Position numbers and translations under genes: made by a program
Origin: Lachnospiraceae bacterium
GTDB lineage: Bacteria > Bacillota > Clostridia > Lachnospirales > Lachnospiraceae
NCBI GenBank assembly: GCA_026169045.1
Contig: JAPFDH010000108.1
Location: 1 to 64,000 of the forward strand
Direction of reading: 5' to 3'
DNA length: 64,000 nt
The notes under the pieces: generated by a model
What the model was told of the DNA's origin: nothing
Seen by the model: the letters and a program-made list of their open reading frames with translations, nothing else
Database searches by the model: none
Part shown: one piece after another, positions 1 to 8,621 of the stretch
Position numbering within the stretch: position 1 is the stretch's first letter
How the letters are laid out: each line of letters begins with the position of its first letter

Positions 1-57
1 AATAAAATACATTCAATCGGCTTCGCCGCAAATTTTGAGCGATTTGTCAAGTGGTTT

Positions 58-131
58 TTGACAAAAAAGTGGGGGATTTTAATAAAAAAGGAATCTGAAA
101 GCCTTATATTTATTGGCTTAAAGATTCCGAG
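58..131 (+). promoter_or_regulatory. Possible promoter and leader hairpin of the sugar isomerase-like gene
   Basis: A perfect -35 hexamer TTGACA at 58-63 is followed after 16-17 bases by an AT-rich, poor -10 (TAATAA or AATAAA at 80-86). Just downstream, bases 91-131 can fold into an imperfect hairpin with arms GGAATCT-GAAAGCC and GGCTT-AAAGATTCC. No T-run follows it, so it looks more like a leader structure or operator than a terminator. Confidence 0.3.
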
Positions 132-160
132 AGATCATAATAGAGAAGAGGAGGATAAGA

Positions 161-958
161 ATGAAATTTGCTGCAGCAGGAAATTGGTTTTCCAAAGATT
201 GGTACCAAAATGTTAAAATGGGTGCAAAATATGGATTTTACGGAGTGGAACAGTTGGAATGGCTTGGGCTGGATTTGGAAAAAGCAGGTCAGGTTTTGAA
301 AGAATATCAGGTGACGAGTACAGCGTTGATCATACAGAGCCGGTCACAGGAAGTGGCAAAGTATCTTCCATGGACCCACGGAATGGTATGGGAAGATTCG
401 AGAGATGCATTTGTGGAAGCTTTGAAAGAAACGATTCTGGCAGCTAAGGCAATGCATGTACCCAATATTATTGCGACCACAGGAAATGAGCGCAATGATA
501 TTTGCAGAGAGAAGCAGCATGAAATTGTGGTGGAGACATTGAAAGCAATGGCACCTTATGCAGAGGAAGCAGGGGTGATGATTGTTTTGGAACCGTTGAA
601 TGTATTGGTCAACCACCCGGGACATTTTTTGGTGACCAGTAAGGAAGGATTCCAGATGATTCGGGAAGTAGACAGTCCGGCTTGTCGTTTGTTGTTTGAT
701 ATTTATCATCAACAGATTTCCGAGGGAAATTTAATTGCAAACATCCGTGAGGGAATCGATTTGATCGGTCATTTTCATATTGCGGATAATCCGGGACGTA
801 TGGAACCCGGAACGGGAGAGATTAATTATGAAATGGTATTTCGTGCGATCCGGGATGCCGGGTATTCCAGATGGCTGGCTTTTGAATGTGGACGAACGAT
901 GGAAGTCGAACCACTTTGTGAAAAAATGAAACGATTAATAGAAAAGGGAACGAAGTGA
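161..958 (+). CDS. Sugar phosphate isomerase/epimerase-like TIM-barrel protein (hydroxypyruvate isomerase-like)
   Basis: This 265-residue protein belongs to the xylose isomerase-like TIM-barrel superfamily and most resembles the Hyi/hydroxypyruvate isomerase and sugar epimerase branch. Likely metal-binding residues sit in the usual order: Glu in LEPLN, Asp in LLFDIYHQQ, His in GHFHIADNPGR and Glu in AFECG near the C-terminus. The length is typical and no signal peptide is visible, so it should be cytoplasmic. The ATG at 161 follows an AGGAGGATAAG ribosome site. No kinase, dehydrogenase or sugar transporter lies next to it, so the substrate is open; it may be hydroxypyruvate, tagatose/psicose or another small sugar. 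Confidence 0.75.
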   Translation: MKFAAAGNWFSKDWYQNVKMGAKYGFYGVEQLEWLGLDLEKAGQVLKEYQVTSTALIIQSRSQEVAKYLPWTHGMVWEDSRDAFVEALKETILAAKAMHVPNIIATTGNERNDICREKQHEIVVETLKAMAPYAEEAGVMIVLEPLNVLVNHPGHFLVTSKEGFQMIREVDSPACRLLFDIYHQQISEGNLIANIREGIDLIGHFHIADNPGRMEPGTGEINYEMVFRAIRDAGYSRWLAFECGRTMEVEPLCEKMKRLIEKGTK

Positions 959-977
959 TTGGAATATTCATAAGCCA

Positions 978-1005
978 TTGACAAAAAAAATTGTGGATAT
1001 ATAAT
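978..1005 (+). promoter_or_regulatory. Strong sigma-A-type promoter of the ABC-2 exporter operon
   Basis: Perfect TTGACA at 978-983 and perfect TATAAT at 1000-1005 are separated by 16 bases. Transcription would start near 1012, giving a leader of about 250 nt ahead of the ABC transporter genes. Confidence 0.75.
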
Positions 1006-1019
1006 ATAAGTCCTTTCAT

Positions 1020-1245
1020 AAAATGAGGAGTGAATTTGTCATATATAATAAATAAAGATAAAATCACTCCTTTCATTTTGTGCAAAGAGAATACCGAACC
1101 ACGGGGGTCTGTCGGGATGGGGCAGAAAAACCGCTTGGTAAGATATTTGAAATACACAGACAGATTATGGCAGTAGTCGGAGACTGCCCTCTGTTTGATT
1201 TGATGTATTTCAGAGGAAACCTGAAACAGGGAACCTTTTAATATT
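1020..1245 (+). promoter_or_regulatory. Highly structured 5' leader of the ABC-2 exporter operon, class unknown
   Basis: Two structures can be read by eye. First, a hairpin at 1020-1079 pairs AAAATGA-GGAGTGA with TCACTCC-TTCATTTT. Second, a three-tier nested stem lies at 1148-1212: TGAAATACA with TGTATTTCA (1148-1156/1204-1212), CAGACAGA with TCTGTTTG (1157-1164/1190-1197) and GGCAGT with ACTGCC (1169-1174/1183-1188). Small hairpins flank it (ACC-GCTT-GGT, CCTG-AAA-CAGG). I do not recognise a known riboswitch consensus. It could be a riboswitch, an attenuator or a separate small RNA. Confidence 0.5.
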
Positions 1246-1264
1246 ACTACCAGGAGGAAACAAT

Positions 1265-2065
1265 ATGATCGAAGTAGAACATCTGACCAAAACATTTCAG
1301 GTCGCAAAACGGGGCGCTGGTTTCAAGTCAGCATTCAAAGCCCTATGGAACAAGCAGTATGAAGAAATAAAAGCACTGAACGATATTTCCTTTTCCATTG
1401 GAGACGGAGAAATGGTGGGGTATATCGGACCAAACGGTGCCGGAAAAAGCAGTACAATCAAGGTTTTGAGCGGAATTTTGACACCGGATGAGGGGACATG
1501 TGTTATAAATGGAAGGATACCATGGAAAGATCGGAAAGAACATGTCAAACATATTGGTGTTGTGTTTGGACAGCGTTCTCAGCTTTGGTGGGACGTGCCG
1601 GTTATCGATTCCTTCTGTCTTTTAAAGGATATCTATGATGTACCGGAAAAAGAATTCCAGCAAACTTGTGAAGAACTGACGGAACTTCTTTCTCTGAAAG
1701 AAATTTTAAAGACACCGGCGAGGCAGCTTTCTTTGGGACAACGGATGCGCTGTGAAATTGCGGCATCTCTTCTCCATCAGCCGGATCTTCTTTTTTTGGA
1801 TGAGCCCACTATTGGATTGGATGCAGTATCCAAACTGGCAGTGAGAGCCTTTATCCGAAAGCGCAACGAGGAACATGGGACAACTGTAATTTTAACGACG
1901 CATGATATGCAGGATATTGAAGCATTGGCAAGTCGAATTATATTAATAGGAAAAGGCAGGGTTCTGATGGACGGAACGCTGTCTGATATGCGTGGATGTG
2001 TGGAAAATAAAAATGCCAGTTTAGATGAAATTGTAGCATCTTTATACCGCTCCTATGAGATTTAG
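1265..2065 (+). CDS. ABC-2 type exporter, ATP-binding protein (shortened C-terminus)
   Basis: This is the ATPase of an ABC-2 exporter. It has Walker A GPNGAGKSS near residues 59-67, a Q-loop region, the signature LSLGQRMRCEIAASL, Walker B LLFLDEPTIGLD and the switch His in LTTHD. It belongs to the branch that works with two DUF990/ABC-2 permeases, encoded next. Those ATPases are usually about 320-330 residues; this one has 266. The C-terminal accessory domain is nearly absent: the sequence passes from GTLSDMRG through about ten residues directly to the terminal helix LDEIVASLYRSYEI. An in-frame internal deletion would explain this. The exported substrate is unknown. Confidence 0.9.
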   Translation: MIEVEHLTKTFQVAKRGAGFKSAFKALWNKQYEEIKALNDISFSIGDGEMVGYIGPNGAGKSSTIKVLSGILTPDEGTCVINGRIPWKDRKEHVKHIGVVFGQRSQLWWDVPVIDSFCLLKDIYDVPEKEFQQTCEELTELLSLKEILKTPARQLSLGQRMRCEIAASLLHQPDLLFLDEPTIGLDAVSKLAVRAFIRKRNEEHGTTVILTTHDMQDIEALASRIILIGKGRVLMDGTLSDMRGCVENKNASLDEIVASLYRSYEI

Positions 2066-2076
2066 GAGGTGGCAGG

Positions 2077-2880
2077 ATGAAAAAATATCTGGCTTTTTTC
2101 CGTATGCGATTTATTCACGGGCTTCAATATCGGGCAGCCGCGTGGGCAGGAATTATGACACAGTTTGCCTGGGGATTTATGGAAATTTTAATGTTTCAGG
2201 CTTTTTATCGGGCAGATCCCACCAGTTTTCCTATGGATCAGCAGGCACTCTCTTCTTATATCTGGCTTCAGCAGGCGTTTTTAACACTTTTTGCCAGTTG
2301 GCAGTGGGAAGGGGAATTGTTTGAAAGCATTACCAGCGGAAATGTAGCTTATGAATTATGCAGACCGGTCAGCATTTATAACATGTGGTTTGCCAGAAGT
2401 ATGGCACGCCGGATGTCCAGGGCAGTACTTCGCTGTTTTCCTATATTGATCGTGGCGGTTTTCCTGCCTGCTCCATATGGTTTGGGACTGCCAAAGGATG
2501 TCATTGCGGCAGTCGGATTTGTTACGGCTATGGTTTTAGGGCTTCTTTTGGTATGTGCCTTTAGCATGGTTATTTACATGGGAACATTTTATACCATTTC
2601 TTCCGCAGGACTTCGCATGGTAGCAAGTAACGTATCAGATTTTTTGTGTGGTTCCATTATTCCGCTTCCGTTTTTTCCGGATGCTGCACAGACCGTTTTG
2701 AAGATTCTTCCCTTTGCATCCATGAATAATGCTCCCTTACGCATTTACGGCGGGGACATTGCTGGGAACGATGTGTTTTTTACCATTGGATTACAGGTCA
2801 TGTGGATGGTGATTTTTGTAGTTGTCGGCAAATGGATGGAACAGGATATTAAGAAAAAGATCGTTGTTCAGGGAGGATGA
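2077..2880 (+). CDS. ABC-2 family permease (DUF990-like), first of two
   Basis: This 267-residue polytopic membrane protein has about six hydrophobic segments and a short basic N-terminus. It starts 11 bases after the ATPase stop with a good GGAGGTGGCAGG ribosome site. Size, topology and the ATPase-permease-permease gene order match heterodimeric ABC-2 exporters of the ABC-2/DUF990 type. It should form the membrane channel together with the next gene product. Nothing in the sequence names the substrate. Confidence 0.85.
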   Translation: MKKYLAFFRMRFIHGLQYRAAAWAGIMTQFAWGFMEILMFQAFYRADPTSFPMDQQALSSYIWLQQAFLTLFASWQWEGELFESITSGNVAYELCRPVSIYNMWFARSMARRMSRAVLRCFPILIVAVFLPAPYGLGLPKDVIAAVGFVTAMVLGLLLVCAFSMVIYMGTFYTISSAGLRMVASNVSDFLCGSIIPLPFFPDAAQTVLKILPFASMNNAPLRIYGGDIAGNDVFFTIGLQVMWMVIFVVVGKWMEQDIKKKIVVQGG

Positions 2881-2887
2881 AGAAAAG

Positions 2888-3676
2888 ATGGGAAAAGGGA
2901 TAAAGTTGTATTGGAAACATGTACAGATCCATCTGCACAGTATGATGCAGTATAAAGTTTCTTTCTTTATGACTGCTGTCGGGCAATTTCTTACGTCATT
3001 TAGTGTATTTCTGGGTATGTTTTTTATGTTTCAGAGGTTTCATATGGTAGATAATTATACCTATGGGCAATGTCTTTTATGTTATGCTGTAACGTTGGCA
3101 GCATTTACCATGGCAGAGGTATTTTTCCGTGGATTTGACACGTTTGCTTCCTGTATCGCCAATGGAGAGTTTGACCGGATGATGCTGCGGCCCAAGGGAC
3201 TTATTTTCCAGGTGATTTGTAAAAAGGTAGAACTGACCAAGGTGGGACGGTTATTACAGGCAGTTGTTATTTTTTGTTATGCCATACCCAACTGTGGAGT
3301 AGAGTGGAATGGTATGAAAATCATGGGATTAATATTTATGCTGATCGGTGGAACCGTTGTGTTTTCTTCTTTATTTATTGTACATGCCGCTATCTGCTTT
3401 TTTACTCTTGAAGGATTGGAAATTGTAAATATTTTTACTTATGGTGGTCAAGAGTTTGGCAAATATCCATATGGAATCTATGGGAAACGGGTATTGGCGA
3501 TTTGCACCTATCTGATACCCTATGCATTGTTTCAATACTATCCGTTTTTGTATTTAATCGGACATAGGACAGAGATCTGGTATCTCTTTTTGCCCTTGGT
3601 TTCCTGCATATTTGTTATACCATGTCTTCTGCTTTGGCGGTTTGGTGTGCGTCATTATAAATCCACAGGTTCTTGA
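2888..3676 (+). CDS. ABC-2 family permease, second of two
   Basis: This 262-residue membrane protein is the partner permease. I chose ATG 2888 because GGGAGG lies about ten bases upstream. A longer frame open from 2822 overlaps the previous gene heavily and lacks an equally good ribosome site. It shows about six membrane segments and the motif GEFDRMMLRPKG, typical of this family and mirrored by GNVAYELCRPVS in its partner. It forms the last gene of the exporter operon. Confidence 0.85.
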   Translation: MGKGIKLYWKHVQIHLHSMMQYKVSFFMTAVGQFLTSFSVFLGMFFMFQRFHMVDNYTYGQCLLCYAVTLAAFTMAEVFFRGFDTFASCIANGEFDRMMLRPKGLIFQVICKKVELTKVGRLLQAVVIFCYAIPNCGVEWNGMKIMGLIFMLIGGTVVFSSLFIVHAAICFFTLEGLEIVNIFTYGGQEFGKYPYGIYGKRVLAICTYLIPYALFQYYPFLYLIGHRTEIWYLFLPLVSCIFVIPCLLLWRFGVRHYKSTGS

Positions 3677-3685
3677 GGGTTTTAG

Positions 3686-3714
3686 TTGCCCTATTTTCAT
3701 TCCGGTGCTATACT
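3686..3714 (+). promoter_or_regulatory. Promoter of the GH2 gene
   Basis: TTGCCC at 3686-3691 and TATACT at 3709-3714 are spaced by 17 bases, about 95 bases before the GH2 start. Confidence 0.55.
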
Positions 3715-3807
3715 GAGAGATACATAGAGGAAAGGAAAAACACGGGTTCAGACGCAGATGAATCCGAAGGTTTTTCATAATGAAAGGGTGTAGCAAAGGA
3801 GGACTTT

Positions 3808-5547
3808 ATGATTCGTACATTTCAGACACACAGGATTCGTAAACAGGAGGAATTAAGTAGTGCGCTCTGGGAGTTTTCTCCCAGTGAAGGAGAACATGCA
3901 GGAAAAAAAATAGCCGTGGCTGTTCCCAGTGCCTGGGAGTGTTATCCGGATTTTGAAACGTATCGGGGGATTGCGGTATACACAAGAAAATTTTTTGTAG
4001 AGAAAGCAGGAAATGTCCGCTTAGAATTTAAAGGTGTGAGCCATACGGCAGATGTTTTTGTGGATCAGAAACCGGTGGCTCACCATTATAATGCGTTTAC
4101 CAGTTTTGACTCAGTCGTATGGTTGGAAGCCGGTATGCATGATCTTCTGGTACAGGTAGACAATCGCTATGGCGAAAATTCGTCGCTGCATATTCCCAAC
4201 GATTATCAGACTTATGGAGGTATTACCAGAGCAGTGGTTATGGAAGAACTTTCTGATCTGTATATCAAGTGGGTTCATGCTGTTCCTGTTAAGGAACAGG
4301 GGAAATGGGGATTGAAGCTGGAAGCATGTGTGAAAAATATATCCGATACGGTACAAAAGGCAGAAGTAGTATTTTCTTTAGAAGGCTGCGTGACCGCAAA
4401 AACCAAAACAGAGCAGATTACACTTTCTGATTCAGAGGAAAAGGGCAGTTTAAAAATTTCTCTGGGTTCCCTTTTGCTGGCTGGCAATGAAGAGGGCAAA
4501 CTCAACAAAACTGTTTGGTGTGAGGAAGCTAAGGAATGGTCTATGGAAGCGCCCAATTTGTATCTGATGAATGCGATATTACAGCAAGATGGAAGAGCAA
4601 TGGACGATTGGATGGAACGGATTGGTTTTCGTATTGTAAGGACAGAAGGAAAGAAACTTTTAATTAATGAAAGACCAGTTCTCATCAAAGGTTTTTGCCG
4701 TCATGAAGATCATCCGTTATTTGGATGTGCCCTTCCTTATGAGGCGATAGATTATGATTTAAATGTAATGCAGAATTTAGGAGCCAATTCGGTAAGAACC
4801 AGTCATTATCCCAATGATGAGATTTTTCTGGATCTTTGTGATGAAAAGGGTATTCTTGTTTGGGAAGAAAATCATGCCAGAGGCCTATCGGAAGAAATGA
4901 TGAGAAATCCTAATTTTGACAAACAGTGTGAAGATTGTAATCGGGAAATGATTACAGCACATTTTAATCATCCATGTATTTATATCTGGGGAATTTTAAA
5001 TGAATGTGCAGATCATACAGAATACGGAAGTAAGTGTTACCAAAAACAGCTGGAGCAGATTCGCCGGTTGGATGATTCCAGACCCAGGACATATGCATGC
5101 TGTCATGTAAAGCAGGAAAAGAGTTTGTTTATGCCGGAAGTATATTCTTATAATATTTATCCAGAGTGGTATGTAGACAGAGAAACAACGGAGCTGCTGA
5201 CAGATATTCATGATTGGGCTGTAGAAACATTTGGTGAGAAGCCATTTATTATTTCAGAGATAGGAGCCGGAGCTATTTACGGATATCGGACACCAGCAAA
5301 GGTAAAGTGGTCAGAAGAATATCAGGCGGAAGCTTTGAAAAAGCAGATTAGCGGTGTAATAAACAGTGGTTGCTGTAACGGGATCTATATTTGGCAATAC
5401 TGTGATGTTCGGGTCTCTGATGAATGGTTCTCCAATCGTCCCAGAACGATGAATAATAAAGGAATTGTGGATGAGTATAGAAGAAGAAAACTTGCCTATG
5501 ATGTGGTAAAAGAGCTTTATAGTAAGCTGGGTAATTATTGGGATTGA
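3808..5547 (+). CDS. Glycoside hydrolase family 2, beta-glucuronidase-like
   Basis: This 579-residue GH2 enzyme has an N-terminal jelly-roll sugar-binding domain (about 1-150), an immunoglobulin-like middle domain (about 150-275) and a TIM-barrel catalytic domain. The predicted acid/base is Glu399 in the ILNEC motif and the nucleophile Glu484 in IISEIGAGA. Near the C-terminus it has Asn549-x-Lys551 (MNNKG), the NxK pair that marks glucuronidases by contacting the uronate carboxylate. That, and a size near E. coli GUS, favours beta-glucuronidase over beta-galactosidase. No signal peptide is seen, so it should act on imported glucuronides or uronate oligosaccharides. A strong GGAGG site precedes ATG 3808. 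Confidence 0.85.
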   Translation: MIRTFQTHRIRKQEELSSALWEFSPSEGEHAGKKIAVAVPSAWECYPDFETYRGIAVYTRKFFVEKAGNVRLEFKGVSHTADVFVDQKPVAHHYNAFTSFDSVVWLEAGMHDLLVQVDNRYGENSSLHIPNDYQTYGGITRAVVMEELSDLYIKWVHAVPVKEQGKWGLKLEACVKNISDTVQKAEVVFSLEGCVTAKTKTEQITLSDSEEKGSLKISLGSLLLAGNEEGKLNKTVWCEEAKEWSMEAPNLYLMNAILQQDGRAMDDWMERIGFRIVRTEGKKLLINERPVLIKGFCRHEDHPLFGCALPYEAIDYDLNVMQNLGANSVRTSHYPNDEIFLDLCDEKGILVWEENHARGLSEEMMRNPNFDKQCEDCNREMITAHFNHPCIYIWGILNECADHTEYGSKCYQKQLEQIRRLDDSRPRTYACCHVKQEKSLFMPEVYSYNIYPEWYVDRETTELLTDIHDWAVETFGEKPFIISEIGAGAIYGYRTPAKVKWSEEYQAEALKKQISGVINSGCCNGIYIWQYCDVRVSDEWFSNRPRTMNNKGIVDEYRRRKLAYDVVKELYSKLGNYWD

Positions 5548-5557
5548 AATTAGGTTA

Positions 5558-5586
5558 TTGAAAAAATAGAACAGATATTGTATACT
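5558..5586 (+). promoter_or_regulatory. Promoter of the UDP-sugar pyrophosphorylase gene
   Basis: TTGAAA at 5558-5563 and TATACT at 5581-5586 are separated by exactly 17 bases, some 55 bases before the chosen start codon. Confidence 0.65.
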
Positions 5587-5641
5587 AGTGTATTGTCTTG
5601 ACCATGAAAAGGGATTTATGGTAAGTGTAAAGGAGAAAAAA

Positions 5642-6871
5642 ATGGATTATCAGACAATTTCTTCCATGTTAGAGGAACATGGACAGTCTCATTTATTAAA
5701 ATACTATGATGAGTTAAATGAGGAACAGAGAGCGTCATTGTTGGAACAGATCGCAGATATCGATTGGAAACTTTTGGATCTCGTTCATAATCACAAGACT
5801 ACGGAGGAAACGAGAGGTTATTTGGAACCGCTGGGAGCCTTGGAAGTGGATGAGATTGAAAAAAGAAGGGAAGAATTTGAAGAAATCGGTATTCAGGCGT
5901 TAAAAGAACAAAAGGTAGGTGCTGTTCTATTGGCCGGCGGACAGGGGACCCGTCTTGGATTTGATAAGCCGAAGGGAATGTTTAATGTGGGGGTTACACA
6001 TACCTTATACATTTTTGAATGCCTTATTAACAATCTGATGGATGTGGTAAAGCGTGTGGATGCATGGATTCCCTTGTATATCATGACAAGCGAAAAAAAT
6101 CACGAAGATACGACTCGTTTTTTCGAAGAACAAAATTACTTTGGATACAAGAAAGAGTATGTATATTTCTTTAAACAGCGTATGGCACCTTCTGTGGATT
6201 ATGATGGAAAACTTCTGATGGAAGCAAAGGATCGTCTGTCTCTGTCCCCCAACGGAAATGGAGGATGGTATTCTTCCATGCGCCGAAGCGGTCTGGTGGA
6301 AACCATGAAGAAGAATGGCGTGGAATGGCTTACGGTATTTGCTGTTGATAATGTTTTGCAGAGAATCAATGATCCTGCGTATGTGGGAGCTGTGATCCAG
6401 TCGGGCTGTGATTGTGGTGGAAAAGTAGTGAGAAAAGCAGCACCGGATGAGCGGGTTGGTGTTTTATGTCTGGAAGATAAAAAGCCATCCATTGTGGAAT
6501 ATTATGAGATGACAGATGATATGATTCATTTAAGAGATGAGAAAGGAAATTTGTTATATAATTTTGGCGTAATTTTAAATTATATGTTTAAAGTGGATAG
6601 TCTGGAAGCAATTGTCAACAAAGAAATGCCTGTGCATATTGTTGAGAAAAAGATTCCATATATTAACGAAAAAGGAGAACTGGTAAAGCCGGATAAGCCA
6701 AATGGATATAAATTCGAAGAGTTAGTTTTGGATATGATTCATTTGATGGATACCTGTTTACCGTATGAAGTAGTTAGGGAAAAAGAATTTGCGCCAATAA
6801 AAAATCCAAGTGGTGTGGATTCTGTAGAATCCGCCAGAAAACTTTTGATAGAGAATGGAGTAGAAATTTGA
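5642..6871 (+). CDS. UDPGP-family UTP-sugar-1-phosphate uridylyltransferase
   Basis: This 409-residue cytoplasmic nucleotidyltransferase carries the family signature LAGGQGTRLG followed by KPKG, which binds UTP. It resembles the eukaryotic-type UDPGP/AGX branch (UDP-glucose or UDP-N-acetylglucosamine pyrophosphorylase) rather than the bacterial GalU family. I start at ATG 5642 after AAGGAG; the frame is open from 5588, but that start has no ribosome site. It would make UDP-Glc or UDP-GlcNAc from UTP and the sugar 1-phosphate. The substrate cannot be chosen from motifs alone. It is followed within 2 bases by degV, so the two are probably cotranscribed. Confidence 0.85.
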   Translation: MDYQTISSMLEEHGQSHLLKYYDELNEEQRASLLEQIADIDWKLLDLVHNHKTTEETRGYLEPLGALEVDEIEKRREEFEEIGIQALKEQKVGAVLLAGGQGTRLGFDKPKGMFNVGVTHTLYIFECLINNLMDVVKRVDAWIPLYIMTSEKNHEDTTRFFEEQNYFGYKKEYVYFFKQRMAPSVDYDGKLLMEAKDRLSLSPNGNGGWYSSMRRSGLVETMKKNGVEWLTVFAVDNVLQRINDPAYVGAVIQSGCDCGGKVVRKAAPDERVGVLCLEDKKPSIVEYYEMTDDMIHLRDEKGNLLYNFGVILNYMFKVDSLEAIVNKEMPVHIVEKKIPYINEKGELVKPDKPNGYKFEELVLDMIHLMDTCLPYEVVREKEFAPIKNPSGVDSVESARKLLIENGVEI

Positions 6872-6872
6872 A

Positions 6873-7778
6873 ATGATGTACCAGATAATAAGTGATGGTT
6901 CCTGTGATCTTGGGATAGAAACAGCGAAAAAATATGGAGTTCATGTGGTTCCGTTTTATGTGTCAATTGACGGAGAATATTATAAGAAAGAAATAGAAGA
7001 AATCGGTGTAATGGATTTTTATCAGCAAATGCTGGATTATCCTGAATTAACACCAAAATCTTCCTTGCCGTCAATTCAAGATTTTGTCAATGCATTTTTA
7101 ATTTATGCTGAACAGGGAATAGATATCATATGTTTATGTATTACGACAAAATTCAGTGGTTCTTACAATTCAGCGATGACTGCCAGTGAGATGGTAAGAG
7201 AGCGTTATCCGGATGTAAAAATTAAGGTTATTGATACAACAGTAAATACTGTTCTTCAGGGACTCTTAGTCATTGAGGCGGCTAAGATGAAAAATGCAGG
7301 TCTTACAATGGAACAAACGGTAGACAGAATTGAGGAAATTAAAAAGACAGGACGAATTTTCTTTACCATTAAAAATATGGATTATTTGGTCAAAGGAGGT
7401 AGAGCCGGAAAAGTAGCGGGTAAAATTACCAGCTGTTTCTCTCTGAAACCTGTGATCATATTAAAAGAAGGGGAGATTTTTCTCGGCGGAATAGCAAGAG
7501 GAAGAAAAAAATCATTGGAAAAGGTAATCCAAAAAGGACATGAATATTTTGATGAAAATCATTTGGATCCAAAAGATTTTTCTTTTGCTATAGGTGTGGG
7601 ATACAATCACGAGGAAGCGGAACCGTTTCGCGGAGAATTATTACGGGATTTTGATGGTGCGTTATCAAGAGAAGATATACCAATCCGTCAGATCGGAGCA
7701 ACGATCGGAGTGCATACAGGACCAGAACCGATTGGATATGGTGTAATTGAAAAATGGAACAGTTCTTCCCTAAAATAA
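6873..7778 (+). CDS. DegV family fatty-acid-binding protein
   Basis: This 301-residue EDD-fold protein has the family hallmarks: N-terminal SDGSCDL, the TSSLPS-like PKSSLPS segment, KFSGSYNSA near residue 90 and KGGRAGKVAG in the second domain. DegV/FakB proteins bind a fatty acid and present it to the kinase FakA for acyl-phosphate formation. No fakA lies here. Two consecutive ATG codons (6873, 6876) are possible starts. Confidence 0.9.
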   Translation: MMYQIISDGSCDLGIETAKKYGVHVVPFYVSIDGEYYKKEIEEIGVMDFYQQMLDYPELTPKSSLPSIQDFVNAFLIYAEQGIDIICLCITTKFSGSYNSAMTASEMVRERYPDVKIKVIDTTVNTVLQGLLVIEAAKMKNAGLTMEQTVDRIEEIKKTGRIFFTIKNMDYLVKGGRAGKVAGKITSCFSLKPVIILKEGEIFLGGIARGRKKSLEKVIQKGHEYFDENHLDPKDFSFAIGVGYNHEEAEPFRGELLRDFDGALSREDIPIRQIGATIGVHTGPEPIGYGVIEKWNSSSLK

Positions 7779-7816
7779 CGAGATGTAAAGTGGGATGAAT
7801 TTGTTTATTCAGAATG

Positions 7817-7868
7817 AAAAGAAGGATCTTCTGAGGGCTGGAAAAAGGCTTTTGGAAGATTCTTTTTT
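7817..7868 (+). terminator. Probable terminator after degV
   Basis: An imperfect hairpin pairs AAAAGAAGGATCTTC (7817-7831) with GAAGATTCTTTTTT (7855-7868). Its 3' arm runs into the T-run. Confidence 0.5.
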
Positions 7869-7968
7869 GTATCAGCCGGTATGGACTTTTTTCTACAAGA
7901 CGTGTATAGTAAAACAAGAGATTGAAACAATCAGAGAGACTCGTTGATTTTGTATATGGAAATGAGGG

Positions 7969-8571
7969 ATGAAATATATGAAATGGATATTGGAAAATAT
8001 GCAGAAAACACTGGGTGAAATAACGATATCGATCGGAGGAAAGAACGGTATAGGAGCAGGAATAGGAGCTGTTTTTGCATTGATAAACTGTTTTTTCGGA
8101 TATCGCATGATGCGATTTTGGATTGGGACGGTTGGCTTTTTTGTCGGTATCTGGGGCGGATATACAGGCTCTCAATATTTTCTGGATAATCAGGCGTTAT
8201 GTGCGGTAATTGGCATCGGAGCAGGAGTTTTAATGACGTTTGTAGCATTTCGAATTTATTTGGCAGGAGTGTTTTTGATCTGTGGATTATTTGGGTTTAT
8301 TTTGTTTTCGAATATTGGAAATTTGTGGTTTTCAGAGTATGAAACGATTGTCATAATTATTTCTGCGTTAATGGGAATTGGAATTGGAGTAGCAGGGGTA
8401 ATTCTGTCCCGTCCAGCGATTATTCTGACGACTGCTATTTCAGGAGGAATGATGGCGAGCCAGATTATATTTGGTATTTTTGGAATTGAGCATGCCGCTG
8501 CGATGACGATTGTTGGTGTGATCTTATCTGTCCTTGGGATATTTTGGCAATTTTATAATACCAGAGGTTGA
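7969..8571 (+). CDS. Glycine-rich polytopic membrane protein (DUF4203/TM198-like)
   Basis: This protein of about 200 residues has seven or so hydrophobic segments rich in Gly, Ile and Val (for example GIGAGIGAVFALINCFFGY). The pattern resembles the DUF4203/TMEM198-like membrane family, whose role is not established. There is no catalytic motif. ATG 7969 and 7978 are both possible; GAGGGATG lies just upstream. It stands alone between degV and the radical SAM gene. Confidence 0.6.
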   Translation: MKYMKWILENMQKTLGEITISIGGKNGIGAGIGAVFALINCFFGYRMMRFWIGTVGFFVGIWGGYTGSQYFLDNQALCAVIGIGAGVLMTFVAFRIYLAGVFLICGLFGFILFSNIGNLWFSEYETIVIIISALMGIGIGVAGVILSRPAIILTTAISGGMMASQIIFGIFGIEHAAAMTIVGVILSVLGIFWQFYNTRG

Positions 8572-8621
8572 GAAAATCATATTTGTAAATTGATAAAGAA
8601 GGGAAAGAGACGAAAACGGAA

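Noticed and set aside
822-1307. Minus-strand 161-codon frame across the exporter leader
   Set aside because: It overlaps the isomerase end, a strong promoter and nested RNA stems, and has no ribosome site.
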